Assembly (NCBI GenBank): GCA_029204225.1
Contig: CM055095.1
Coordinates: 62,638,523 to 62,702,522 of the forward strand
DNA: 64,000 nucleotides
Source of the DNA: Diphasiastrum complanatum
Lineage: Eukaryota; Streptophyta; Lycopodiopsida; Lycopodiales; Lycopodiaceae
Direction: 5' to 3'
Below are positions 1 to 12,114 of this stretch, piece after piece; within the stretch, counting starts at the first letter, position 1; the number at the start of each line of letters is the position of its first letter. Both the position numbers and the translations under genes were made by a program. The notes beneath the pieces are model-generated. The model was not told the origin of the DNA. It did not search any database and was given only the letters and a program-made list of their open reading frames with translations.

Positions 1-873
1 GACCACTGATAAATATTTTGGTACAGGTAATCCATAAAACTTCAAAAGTAGAAGTAGAAGCATGATGAACATACTACTTACTAGACTGGATCATGGTCCA
101 TGGAAGCCAGTGGAGCACACGAAGCTATATGTTAGAATTTTGGGCCCCAAATCCACTAGAAACCATGGCCGAGTTTTTGCAGCAGCTAAATGAGAACAAT
201 AATCCATTATGGAAAGTGTTCAAGCACCCAAAATTATAGTGCACCATTCTGTATTTTACACCGCAATAAAAAACCACTGCAGTATTATTATATGAAGAAT
301 ATGCATTGCCGACTGCCTCAACAGCTGGAGTCTTTGACCTTGTGATGCAACGGAATCATGTATTATGCTATTTGGTGATTTGTTTGCATTTAAGATATTT
401 GGTCTTAAGGGACTTTGAATAGTATAAGTAGACTTATGTACTTGTCATTTTGTAGCTGATTGTTAAAAAACTTGAGATCTCTTTGTAGAAGACTCAACAA
501 TCCTTTGTGAAAAGATCTCCTTTTTAGATTATTGTTGAATGCGTTGAGATATCAGCTGGAGATGACTGCAATTTATAGATTGATATCCTTATTTTATTCT
601 ATGAATGATCTTGTGTGGACGTGTTCTTAATTATGTATTAGAGAAAATGATTCACTGGAAAAATTACTAAGAGATCTGCAATGTTGTTGACCAAATGGTA
701 AGATGATTTTTTATAGACCTTTTCATTTGTAAAGAACTATTTGGTGCATGAAAGGAGCTCTAGTGTTTCATTTTGAATGGAAGCTGTAGCTGAGATGCCA
801 CTTCAGAATATTTATTGGCATTGTTTGTGTAAAAAAAAATGTTATAACACTATTCATGTATATCTGATTGTAG
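1..873 (+). other. Intron of the synaptotagmin gene (upstream part)
   Basis: AT-rich sequence without a recognisable coding segment. It ends in an AG acceptor at 872-873, directly before the first visible synaptotagmin exon. I looked for the preceding SMP-domain exon (the conserved membrane-proximal part of plant synaptotagmins) and did not find it, so the intron is longer than 870 bases and the 5' exons lie outside the window. The repetitive origin of this stretch, if any, is not recognisable. Confidence 0.6.
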
Positions 874-3800
874 GGATTAAAGTGTATGATACTCAAGAAA
901 AAGAGATGATTATTGAACCATCTTTCAAATGGGCTGGAAATCCAAATGTGATTGTTGCTGTCAAAGCATTTGGTTTGAAAGCAACTGTACAGGTTAGTAA
1001 ATATTCTAGACACAAATAATGGCAAAAATGATTCAAGTACTTAATGTGCTGAGAATGCATTTTCTCCCCTCAGGTAGTGGACTTGCAAGTTTTTGCCACT
1101 GCTCGAGTTACGTTGAAGCCGTTGGTTCCTCTTTTCCCTTGCTTCTCAAAGATTGCAATTTCCTTAATGGAAAAGGTATGAAGTTTGAATATCTATCATA
1201 ATCTTGTCATTTACCATATGTTTTTTTTGTATAAACCTCACCAAATGTCTCTTGTATATGCTTAGAAGCATGCACATGATCATAACTACTAACCAACCAT
1301 AGAGCAAACACACCATAGTACTTTTGTGAATCAGTTAACCATATGTAAGATGTGGGATTTTGCAAGACCTGATACAAATTGGTTTAAATGCTTATTGTTT
1401 TTCATTAGTTGGAGACTACATGACTCATCAGTTTGCTTTCCTTTATCATTGTATGCGATAGTTGATGTGATAATAGGATCATAACTAATCAGCGCATACT
1501 ATGCCAACTTCTTGCCTAATGCCATTCACCGTGCAGCATCATTGTGAGCTTGATGAAGCTCAGCCTTCAATTTCTCTGCTGCATGCAAGTCAGTCTCCAT
1601 CTTGTTTTGGTTCTCAACCAACCCTCTGATCTGAGCCTCCTTTTCAGCTTGCACGCCAGCAAGAACTTTTAGAATCCAGATGCCGAATGTTTGGCTGCGG
1701 CTGCTAATTCTTCTTGCAGCACTACATGAGTAGCTGCGAGACGCTGGTTATCAGTTAGAAGCCTCTGAATTTCTGCACGCTGCGTAGCTGTCTTCTATTC
1801 AATTAGAGCGGGGGAAGGTCCTATGCCTGAACCATTCCTTGTCCAAGCTGAGCACCACAAGGACCAAGGATGGGGTGTAAAACCCCAGCACCTACTTTCC
1901 GCCCCTAGCCATCTACATGCTTATATACAAATCCATCACTGATGTAACTAGATTTTATACATTCATCACCAATTTTTACGACGCCATCACTTATTACGTT
2001 CTAGCGAAAAGGTTTGGGAACGCTATAGATACATAAACAAATGGGTAACTAAAATATTTTTCTCTGATACATCACGTAGTTAGCTAATCTTATAAACGGT
2101 TTCCGCAAAAGAATTTTAAGGAAAAGAAAAAATTCTCAAGGAAAAAAACATCTCCTAGAGAAGATTGTAACTGTAACATAAGATGAGATAAGATAGCTAG
2201 CCATCATTTCATGTCTTGAGATAGATGTCTGAAGAAGTTTGAAATGGCAATAAATGGAGGTGCCATAAAGCGTGGTGGGTGTGTACATACACATGACTCG
2301 ATGATGTATGTCTCGTTGACTGACCTTGGTGTCTCTGATCTCAATATTTGTAAGAAATTGGTACATCCTTTGACTATGTCTACCTGAGTTCTGCGTCTAG
2401 TAGATAAAAATGAGGTGATGCAGGGCTGCGTAGTAGTAGTATGGCTAGGAAAGCCGACATTGTGGCAAACATCATTATTTAGATGGAAAATCTCATGTAA
2501 CATCAATCCAACACATTTATGATAATAGGAAATTAGTGAGCGAAGCGTAACTGACTTATCACGGAACAGACAATAGTATCCCCTTTGAGTTCACAATACG
2601 GAGAGCCTTTGTGGACAGAGTCTCCTTTTGTCAATATCTCCCCGGAGTGCACATATAGCAAAACCGGTCTTCTCAAGGGATGCCTTGAAAATGGCCCGTC
2701 TATATATATAGCTGGGATGAGGATATTTGAAATTGCCCCACGGTAAACCTAAGGCTATGTGATAGTCATGAGTGTAAGTGCGGTGGGGAGGTTGGGATAT
2801 GACTTGCATCTCTTACTAGAAAGTGTCTTTTGTAAAGCCCGCTGAGCAGTCGCTCTTGGCTTTTCAATATATAGACCTTCCTGCATTGTACATACTACAT
2901 ATACTTAGTCCGAGTACTTATTGCCTTCAGTTGCTAGTCACTACACGAGCCTATGCTGTTTTTAACGCTAGGTTACCATGTGCAACTATTGGGGCAGTAG
3001 ATGAGGACCTTGCAACAGTTTTAGTAGATGATCAGGAGGTTTTTTCCTCATCGTCTAGCCACCATTCTTCAAGTCAAAGCACAAAATGGTAGGAGACTTC
3101 AAATGCCACTGGGATGGACATATTAATGAGGCCACATGGGAGCCCATGGATGATCTTGTATATACTCCACCTTCAAGATCGGGTCCATAGTTTCCCAACC
3201 TTTTTGAATCGGATGTTTAGAATTGGGGTCGAATTTCGGGTTTTAAATTTTTTAAATTTTTATCATTTTTATGAGAAAATTTATTGTAGATACATTACAC
3301 TCTATGGTTTATAGGTACTTTCTGATTTAAAATCAATTTCAGTGATTTAGAATGTGGTTTTGGATGATATAGGTACTGATTTTCTATGGATTGACCTAAA
3401 TCTTAAATATGATTTTAATCAGATGAACAAGTTTGAATAAAACTGTGCTCGAGTTTCAATGAATCAGAGAATTTGGAATCTATGATTGGGCTCGAGCACT
3501 TGTGACTGCTACACATCATTGGCAACACCATCTTTCACAACCTTTTCTAGCCATTATTTCTAAGACATTTATTATTGTTCACATTCTTTTATATGCCTAA
3601 ATCAAGATTTTATTGTTCAACTACCATGGTGCCAAGGTTTCGACTCAATTTATGTGATGGTTGACCGCTTTTCAAAGCAAGTTATTTCTAGAGTCTTTCA
3701 AATGTTCAACAACTTCTGACGCAGATACAACAGGATCATAAGGCCTATTCACATTGCCTTTAAGTTCAACAAATGAACCATTATGCAAAAAGGTTACACT

Positions 3801-6800
3801 ATGAGTTACATAGTCCTTTCTTAAGGAATCATTTTTGGAGTAAAACCAGTCCTTTTCTAAGATTATACGCTATCTAAATTGATAATATGAAAGTCAAGCT
3901 GTTCGTCTTGAGTGCAAGCTTGCCAATCTTCCCCCGACGCCATTTTAACCACATACAAATGGTTACTTGAATTTTTGCATCAATTTAGCATTTATAAAGT
4001 TATGTCTAGAATTATCATAAAAAAGAACAGATTTATAAAGTTTTGTCCAAAACCATTATAAAAAAGAACGGTCACAACTTGGCATCCTACGAACCCTTTC
4101 ATACGAATGAGATCGTGGAGGCCAAAAACAGTTGTATTAAAACAACAATTCTCACAATTAGTGCTATCCTTAAAGGATAAATCAACAAAAGAAATACTAG
4201 AATTACTTGGTGCCTTTAAGGATTTAGGATGCCTGCCAGATTTCTTTTGTTTATTCGGGCAATCTTTTGAAAGATGCCCCTTCTCCATGCAGGAGAAACA
4301 CAAGTCGTCGGCCCTCGCCTTGTCATAGTCAGCGCGATCCAATTTCACGCGCTTTTTCCCGCCCTGACAACTAGTGTCCATCTTGTCCTCGCCCCGCTTC
4401 TTGAAAAATTTCTTTTCTTTTTGCTTAGCCTTGGTCAAACTTTGCTCCTTATGGGAGCCAACGTGGGTGCCATCGAAGATCTTCACAAAGCGAATGGCAT
4501 CCTCGATTGTCTGCGGTTGGTTAGGGCGCACTTCAAGATGAAATTCTTTTGGAAGCCCCAATATAAAATATAATTTTATTAACATAGGGTCGATTCGTAA
4601 AGCAAATAGTGGTAAGGCTTCTTGGAACTCTTGTATGTAGGCGTATGACGGCCTACTACCCATCTGCATGGTGGCAAAATCCCGCCAATGCCAAAGTCAT
4701 CTAGGACCAGCAGGAAAGCCATTTGCATCCTAAGTGGTAGGGGTACCAGCCCTATCCTTCAGATCTTGCCACCATGTGTACGCCTTTCCGCGTAGGAAAT
4801 AAGGGTAAGTAGCGATCTTCATGCTGTTAGGCGAATCGTGCATGGAAAAATGACTATTCCATTGATCCAGCCATGAAAGCACAACATCAAGATGCTGATC
4901 CTTCTTTTCTCCCGAAAAGAATTCCGGGTTGAACATGGGGTACAGGACGACGGACCGCAAGTGGGTTGAATAACACCACTCTTGCTCAGCCGTGACATGC
5001 CTAGACTGCATTTCCAAGATTTGGTTCTAAAGGGAGTTTAAAGCTTGTACAAGTTGTGCCGTATCTAGCTCAGGAGGAGGGGGTGGTGAAGACGGTCCTT
5101 CACTCGAGGGCATAGTGGGGTCCATGGATCACTATGGTAAGTTCGAAGGAAAAAATGGCAAGAGTTTGGCTACAAATTGGCTATGATACCAAATGTTAGA
5201 ATTCCCATCGTTGAATCTGGTCATTGCTAAGACACAATCAGGTGACGAATGCTACGTTACCGCCCATCAATAGAGGTTCATCCACCTCTCCCCTGTGCAC
5301 TGGAGCCATAGACCACCATCAAGCTAGCTCGGATCTCCGAGAGACAGACACGTTTGTGTTTAAGTTTATGGACCTTTCCGTGTGGTTAACTGATTCACAT
5401 CATTTACAGGCTATTTTGCTGAGTTCACTGGTTAGTAGTCTTTGTCATACAATGCTTTTTTGATCACGTATAAGACAATTTACATGCTGTGATGGCATTG
5501 CAATACTTTAGTGGGAACATTGTTGTTTGATGATCATGGCTTTTGTGGTATCTAATTTTGCAGCCTCATATAGATTTTGGGCTTAAACTAATTGGTGGTG
5601 ATTTGATGGCTATTCCTGGACTGTACGCTTTTGTGCAGGTAAGACCTCTTTCTGTTTTTTCAGCTATTCTCCAAATTGTCATCTCCTAATGTTGGATGGT
5701 TTCATACGTTGAAGTCTGAGGATTGTACATGTCAAAAGTAAAATTCACGAGTGATCAGTTTTTCTAAACTTCATATCAGGAAACAATCAAGGACCAGGTA
5801 TCAGCAATGTATTTGTGGCCTAAGACATTGGAGATAAGCATCATAGATGCTCCGAGCGTGAAGCAGCCTGTTGGCATGTTACATGTCACAGTTGTGCGTG
5901 CAGCTAACCTGAATAAAAAAGATCTGTTGGGAAAGTCTGACCCCTATGTGAAGCTTACACTTGGTGAAGGAACACTTGGACGAAGGAAGACAACCACTAA
6001 AATGTCTAACCTTAATCCAGAATGGAATGAGAGTTTTAATCTGCCTGTGCAAGATCCAGAAACCCAAGTACTGGAGATTCATGTCTATGATTGGGAAAAG
6101 GTTTGTATGAGATTTTGCAGAGTTATACACCTTATCGCCCTGTCAGATGAAATATCAACACATCAATCTCATGCCCACAGTTTTGTAACGATAGTGATTG
6201 ATATTTGGTCTGAAACTGCATCAGCCACTTTCTCTCTCACTTACAAGAGCTTGTTGCCTTCATTGCAGGTAGGGTCCCATGACAGGCTGGGCATGCAGGT
6301 TGTTCCGTTAAAAGATTTAATTCCTGGGGAGACCAAAACTTTGACATTGAAGTTGCTTAAGAACATAGATGCCAACGATCCTGTAAATCTTAAGTCTCGA
6401 GGAACTCTTACATTGGAAGCAACATTCAAACCATTTAAAGAAGAGTTAGTTGGTGCAGATGAAAATGAGGCCTTGGAGAGAGCTCCAGATGGAACCCCCC
6501 CTGAAGGAGGCCTCTTAGTTGTTACTATTCACGAAGCCGAAGATCTGGAGGGCAAGCATCATACCAATCCTTTTGTTAAGCTAGTATTTCGAGGAGAGAA
6601 AAGGAAAACCAAGGTAACACTATTATTCTGTCTTGCAAAGGAGTAGAATCACATAGGGCTTGTATTCTCTGACAGCAGCAATTTTAGCTGTTTTGATGGT
6701 ACCGCATTAAGGAGTTGTGAGCAAATTAGAAGGCATGTACTTCTGGCTTGAAAGCACTTGTTCTTTTGGGTAAAAGGAGTATTAATCTTGTCTATAATAA

Positions 6801-7004
6801 ATGTGAGGAAGCTGTTTTGATGTGCCTTCTCTTTTCTGCACTCTGCAGCCTGTGAAGAAAAATAGAGATCCAAGATGGGGCGAATATTTTGAATTTGTGT
6901 TGAATGAGCCACCTATCAATGACCGACTACATCTTGAGGTCATAAGCAAGAACATGGGCTTTGGTGTTTATTTTAGGGTAAGAACTTCATTCTAATGGAT
7001 TTTG

Positions 7005-7042
<38 letters not shown>

Positions 7043-7903
7043 GCTTTATCAGAAGAGAAGGCCTTCATTTCGAGATCTTCAATAGGGTTCGAAGAGTGTT
7101 ATCATGCCCTCCCATCCTATGAATAGTTTTTAGCATAGCTTCTGTGATATGTGAAGCAAAAACTGTGATTGAAAATGTCTTGAAACTGTTTTTGTTCAAA
7201 GGAGGTGTTAGTTTTTTCTTACTTCCATCTACTATGAGAAAGCATTAATGCTATCGATGGATACTGGAAACCTCATACTGGTAGTGCCTATTATCTTCAG
7301 GCTTGAAGCTTTATGTCTTAGCACTGACAATTGTTTTTCGAAATGCTGAAAGTAATCCAGCCCTTTGTTTATTGATAATCTCACTTACTATTTCAAGTAG
7401 GACAGCTGTTCATTCTGGTGCCTGTCTTTTTAGAAACCTGGAGTTCTTAAGAATGTTTAGCGACCACATTTCTTTTCTGGCATTTCAAAGAGTCAGGTTT
7501 TAGGTGAATAAGGTCCAAAGCTTCAGCATAGAGAAAGTATGGGCTTGTTATAAATTGTTGCTTCAATGCTCAAAACTCCATTTCATGGTGCTCCTTTTTG
7601 GGAATCTGTATCAGTAAAGAGTTCAATGAATGTACAATATATTGCAAGTATATCTGGAGTTTGTGTTATATGTCACATAGTTATGTAGCCCACGATTGTC
7701 TTGTTGAAGGATCATTAATTGCTCTCTCAAATAGAGAAACTCCTCTTTACCTGATATTATCAAATTGTAAAGAATTGGTTGTATAAGGGTTGATGATTTG
7801 AACGGAGACTCACCTGTCTCGATGCCCAAGTCCTTCAAACGTCTTAGCTACAACTTAATGCTTGATTTGTCGCTGGCTACTTGTCAATCTACTCCTGGGG
7901 TGT

Positions 7904-7975
<72 letters not shown>

Positions 7976-8423
7976 CTATATTAATGTCTTTTAGATGCCA
8001 AAAAGGCATATAAGACGAAATACATGTCAAGTGTGTATAATGAAAACTACAGGAGCGTAAAAAGACGTCTCCGAAACCATAAATGTGTATAGAAAAACTA
8101 GAACGAAGGGAAAAACCCTGGAATAAAAGCATATAGACATAAGTAGAAAAGTAATGCCGCTGAAAAACATCATCAGATCCTGTGGAAGAAAGAGGTGATA
8201 CGGGCAATCCAAACAAGTATATATGGAGTGGATTGCTGTCATTGTCGTCGACATGGATGTCGAGTATGTGATCTATGGTATGGGACCGCAAACTCTGTCG
8301 AGTGACTCTAACTGCCATATGATGCTGTACTCAGCATCTCTGATCTCTTTGCTGGTCTCGAGTAGGAATATCAGTCTCATCATCAGACTCGAAATGCATG
8401 AGAAAAAGAAAGAGGTGATTGGA

Positions 8424-8477
<54 letters not shown>

Positions 8478-9384
8478 AGCCTTCATTTAGTGACACAATG
8501 GTAGGTAAGACATTGAAATGCATATCAATTATGTCATTCAAGAGAGCATATAGTGTCTCTAAGTTTTAGAACATTCTACATAGTCCATCAAGTTGTCTCT
8601 GTGTAGTGTGGGAACTATTGGATTTGTATTTGGCCATAGTAGAAAGTACCTATATATAAGATGTTTGTGTATGTGCATTTGTATCTTAGGACTTACCCTT
8701 GTGTATTGGTCTGAAGTGGTTTTAGGAATATGTCATCACAACTAAAGAGTATCATACTAGTAGTAGTGGTAGATTAAGGTATATGGCTGCCCATTAGTGA
8801 ATATGTATGACAATTAAAAATGACTAATAGGAAGTGCTTAAAGGGTCAAGAAACAAGCAATAATGAATTTAGAAAGCTTGGAATCATCACCAAATGTAGC
8901 TGTCATTCAAGCGATCAAGCCTTAAGCTAGTATGACATTAACTCTCATATGATGGTAGGCACATGAACCGAGTACAACATGAAAGCTCTCAACGAGAAGC
9001 TTCAAATCACATAGAAAATTCAAATTGGACAAATGTAGAATAACTTCCAAATTAGAATGGCCTCTTGCATTTATAGTGGTCCTTCGGAGGGTTTGTATCA
9101 GTGATGACCGTAGAAATCAAAACTCTTATTCTCACTTACATGTTCAAAGGGAAATGCTGGTAGATGTCATGTGGATTGTTTATGTATTTTGAGGTCGTTT
9201 TGAAAAGTCTTCTTTCATTACAGCATCGATTGATGGCTGCCGTTTGTTCTTGCAGGAACCTTTAGGCTATGTTGATATCAGTTTGTCAGATGTGGTAAAT
9301 AACAAGCGCATCAATGAGAAGTATCAGCTGATTGATTCAAAGAATGGGAAATTGCTCGTAGAACTTCAGTGGAAACCAAGCTAA
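874..9384 (+). CDS. Plant synaptotagmin (SYT1/SYT2-like, extended-synaptotagmin type), 3' seven exons
   Basis: Exons with GT-AG borders: 874-992, 1074-1175, 5564-5638, 5780-6100, 6269-6613, 6849-6977, 9256-9384 (stop TAA 9382-9384). They join in frame to about 405 residues; the family is about 540, so the N-terminal anchor and start of the SMP lipid-transfer domain lie off the left edge. Exons 1-3 encode the rest of the SMP domain (GIKVYDTQEKE, KPLVP.FPCF, DFGLKLIGGDLM). Exons 4-5 encode C2A with calcium-type acidic loops (KKDLLGKSDPYVKL, DWEK). Exons 5-7 encode C2B, where the usual DPYV is HTNPFV; known SYT1-type C2B domains have this too, which suggests calcium-independent binding. Family members tether endoplasmic reticulum to plasma membrane and bind phospholipids; that role is known for the family and inferred here. 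Introns of 4,388 and 2,278 bases hold repeats. The exon code looks intact, so I expect a working gene. Confidence 0.95.
3992..5125 (-). pseudogene. LTR-retrotransposon gag remnant in intron, antisense
   Basis: Reading on the minus strand, an ATG at 5125 starts MDPTMPSSEGPSSPPPPPEL, followed by an in-frame stop and then a gag core (FSGEKKDQHLD, then the FLRGKAYTWWQDL segment) down to 4730. After a frame break a second segment (4669-3992) holds GLPKEFHLEVRPNQPQTIED and a zinc knuckle CFSCMEKGHLSKDC with all four CCHC ligands. This is the capsid/nucleocapsid protein of an LTR element, probably Ty3/Gypsy-like, although no pol is present to prove the class. Frame breaks and stops make it a fossil. 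It lies antisense to the host gene, so it should not interfere with splicing by its own donor sites. Confidence 0.85.
5126..5260 (-). mobile_element. Primer-binding site and LTR edge of the intronic gag element
   Basis: On the minus strand upstream of the gag start there is TTTGGTATCATAGCC at about 5180-5194, a one-off match to the initiator-methionine tRNA primer site (TGGTATCAGAGC). It is preceded by AATTCTAACA, an LTR-type end. The LTR therefore starts at about 5194 on + and runs rightward; its outer edge was not found because no second LTR copy is visible in the intron. Confidence 0.55.
7005..7037. repeat. (CT)n microsatellite in synaptotagmin intron 6
   Basis: An uninterrupted CT run of 33 bases, close to the donor of the last intron. 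Confidence 0.95.
7907..7975. repeat. (GA)n microsatellite
   Basis: GA repeat of about 69 bases with one AAG interruption near its right end. Confidence 0.95.
8427..8475. repeat. (GA)n microsatellite
   Basis: Second GA array of 49 bases in the same intron, same orientation as the one at 7907. Confidence 0.95.
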
Positions 9385-10510
9385 ATCATCCATTTTGCAA
9401 GCAAAAAAGGTCAGCGTGTAAACTACTGTGGTAAAAAATTCTGGCTGTACGTAATTTGCTGAATTTCTGTTCAACCAAGAACCATCATGTGACGAGTATG
9501 AAGTGTGACATGGGTGTGAACTAGAGGAATCAACTGGAAGGTAATAACCAGAGGAGCCGACTGCTTGGATTCATGGGTAATCGCTTTCTTAGGAGAAGCT
9601 GAATGAAAAGTAATTGCACGGTTTATCTGACAGCTGTGCTGTTTACAGTTTTAGACGCACATGCGCCCCCCACTGTAAATCATATAAGCCTGTATTGTAT
9701 TGATTTCTGGCCTAAGACATCGTAACTGGACTCTGTAAGGTTGAAGATTGAATGCCTCCTTTGTTATGTGGGGTACTCTCCTAGGCATAAGGTATATGCT
9801 CTATTGATTTGTCATTGCCCATTCAGTGAATCCCTTTGCATTAGATAAAAAGTTGGAGAATTACTTTTAAAATTGTCTCCGTTTGCAAGCTGCTGGTAGT
9901 CTCTTGTGTCTCTGAATGTTTTCCCCCTACATTTGTGAACTAGCTGTTGATATTTCATGGTTGATGTGCAAGGATGAGAGTCGTAAGTGACTACCATCAG
10001 TTGACTATTGTATTACTCAGCTAATTTAGATTGATTAAATTGTTGCGAGTAAATCATGGGCAAAATAGCAATTGCAGTAATATGGAGTCCAAAGCTACAT
10101 GATGATGTGTCCATGAAAAGTTGAATCATACCTGGCCTTTCTTGTTCCAGAAAGAGTTCAGGAGGATTTCACTGGTTTAACTGAATGCATGAAGTCAAGG
10201 CTTGGGAAAAACATATTATTTGTACTATATATCATGTCAGTTCAAATTTACTTGTTCACTCAATAACCCATATTTTACGATTGTAGATTTTGATATTATC
10301 GACTCTTTCATATAATCATTAATGACCATTTTAAGGTTCTACATTAAAATTTGTCATTATGTTACATTTGCTGGAATTATATGCCTTGTGCTCATGAGCG
10401 ATGGTAGCAAAGAATGTAGCATTAGTTTTGCAACCATGATTGAAAATGCACTCCAGTCCTTAATGTGCTCGTTTTATCTTTAAAGCAGATGTTGATAATA
10501 TGGGGGGGTC
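9385..10510 (+). other. Synaptotagmin 3' UTR and intergenic sequence
   Basis: The first 350 or so bases after the stop are a plausible 3' untranslated region, ending around the AT-rich stretch near 9690-9760. No single polyadenylation signal stands out. The remainder to 10510 has no coding or repeat signal that I recognise. Confidence 0.5.
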
Positions 10511-10518
10511 CTTGAGGC

Positions 10519-10901
10519 TAGTGTTTCACTGAATCACAATTCGATTCAGTTCAAATTGCGATTCCGATTTGAATCGGAATCGGCCGATTTAAACCGTCGA
10601 ATCGGCTGACCTCTGAATTTGTTTTTGAACTGGACCCCACTACAGCAGCCCAAGCGGCGAGGGGTCCCATTTTTCATTTTGCAATTTGGAATCTTTTATG
10701 CTTATAAATTTTCTGGTTCAATTATGCTATCTATAGACTATTATGAATAATGCATTATGCAACTATGTTTTTGGCTTTTCTAAAAGTTTCAGTTTTGAAA
10801 CCCTAAAATCGATTCGCCGATTCAAAAATCCTAGGACCAATTCGAATAGGCCAATTCAGCCGATTCCGATTCGACCGATTCCAAATAGGAAGGAAACTGT
10901 A
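10519..10901. mobile_element. hAT-like MITE, 383 bp
   Basis: A short non-coding element flanked by a perfect 8-bp direct repeat, CTTGAGGC at 10511-10518 and 10902-10909. Its ends form imperfect inverted repeats: TAGTGTTTCACTGA on the left, and TACAGTTTCCTTCC when the right end is read in reverse. Eight-base duplications and TA.(T)G.TTTC-like ends are typical of hAT transposons. The interior is rich in self-complementary GATTCCGATT/AATCGGAATC blocks, so the element can fold on itself. There is no transposase, hence a non-autonomous derivative. Confidence 0.85.
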
Positions 10902-10909
10902 CTTGAGGC

Positions 10910-11575
10910 CCTCTAGAGACTTGGATTGTCAGCATAATCTAATAGGTTGAAGTGTCAAGCCAAGTCTAAAATCACAATAATAACATGGTAAGTGGGAGGA
11001 CAATCTCTTGGCCCTCCGGCGTTATGGGATTATCATCTTTGGGCCCAGGTTCTCAAGTGCTAGAAGTTTTGAGGGCCAAAATTTTCCACTGTGTACAAAC
11101 CATTTGGAGTTTCAAATTAACCACATTAATTTAGTTGGAGAACGTGGAGTTTCAAAAAATTTGAAATTTTCGTAATATAGCTCATTAAAATTGAATTTTT
11201 TTCTTAATAACACTATAATTGGCGTAGGAGGCAGCCTACAAGCATGACATGTTATCCATATTATAATATGTTATCACCAAAATAAATTCATTTTCTGCCC
11301 AAATGCTTTTTCATTTTTGCCCACACTATTCTTGATGCTTAACCATTTTATGTACATTATAGTTTGTCATTAAAAATAGTATAACTTTTAAATTGTAGCT
11401 TGTGAAGAATTTTAGATCATTAAGATCCAAAATGTGTCCGTTGATCTTTGGTAAAAAAGTCAACACACTCTACAACATTGCCAATGTAGAAAAATCAGCA
11501 TCTACTCAATGAAAGAGATTTTAACTCAATAAGAACTTGATCAAACATCAAATATATAAAAACAATGAAAATTTT
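10910..11575. other. Intergenic, no recognised feature
   Basis: AT-rich sequence between the MITE and the tandem duplication. No open reading frame with family motifs, no LTR end and no obvious repeat was seen. Confidence 0.5.
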
Positions 11576-11724
11576 GTCCGTACAATAATAGTACCCTATT
11601 GTACTTCCCACGTGTGGATTCAAAAATAACAAAATATGGGCATTTTATACACAAGATTACAAGATATCGTCAAGATAGTCCATCAATGGATAGATGAATC
11701 CAAGAGAACTCATGTATAAGCATG

Positions 11725-11771
<47 letters not shown>

Positions 11772-12085
11772 AGAGAGAGAGAGAGAGAAGATCTCTTTTT
11801 CCACGAGTTGACATCCTTTAATAGCAAGTCCATGTCTCATTAATAAAGTTTCGTCCGTACAATAACAGTACTCTATTGTACTTCTCACATGGAGATTTAA
11901 AAATAACAAAATATGAGCATTCTACACACAAGATTGCAAGATATCATCAAGATAGTGCACCAATGGATAGATGAACCCAAGAGAACTCATGTATAAGCAT
12001 GAAATGAGAGAGAGAGAGAGAGAGAGATCTCTTTTTCCACGAGTTTAGATCATTTTATAATAGGTCCATACCTCATTAATGAATA
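11576..12085. repeat. Tandem duplication, about 277-bp unit, two diverged copies
   Basis: The block starting GTCCGTACAATAATAG at 11576 recurs at 11853 (GTCCGTACAATAACAG). Both copies contain, in order, a CCTATTGTACTT-like segment, AAAATAACAAAATATG, CAATGGATAGATGAA, GAGAACTCATGTATAAGCAT, a GA microsatellite, and ATCTCTTTTTCCACGAGTT. The second copy is shorter because its GA array is shorter. Function unknown. It adjoins antisense Copia sequence and may belong to that element's untranslated region. Confidence 0.85.
11729..11788. repeat. (GA)n microsatellite in duplication copy 1
   Basis: GA array of about 60 bases with a GGGAGG interruption near 11765. The homologous position in copy 2 (12006-12027) carries only about 22 bases of GA. 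Confidence 0.9.
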
Positions 12086-12114
12086 TTTGGTTTTCTTCCA
12101 TAACAAAAATCCTA

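Larger units (their letters stand above)
1176..5563 (+). other. Large synaptotagmin intron containing retrotransposon sequence
   Basis: A 4.4-kb intron between the exon ending SLMEK and the exon starting PHIDFG, with GT at 1176 and AG at 5562-5563. The part 1200-3900 shows no conserved coding signal. The part 3992-5200 is an antisense LTR-retrotransposon gag with its primer-binding site (separate entry). In related plants these introns are usually short, so the length here is explained at least partly by insertion. Confidence 0.85.
6978..9255 (+). other. Last synaptotagmin intron, microsatellite-bearing
   Basis: A 2.3-kb intron with donor GT at 6978 and acceptor AG at 9254-9255. It holds three dinucleotide arrays (7005-7037, 7907-7975, 8427-8475). 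The sequence between the second and third arrays has open frames on both strands (about 7980-8420), but they show no family motif and end inside the arrays, so I regard them as chance. No mobile element was recognised. Confidence 0.8.

Noticed and set aside
7884-8504. Open frames on both strands in the last synaptotagmin intron
   Set aside because: They run into GA arrays, have no family motif and lie within a well-defined intron.
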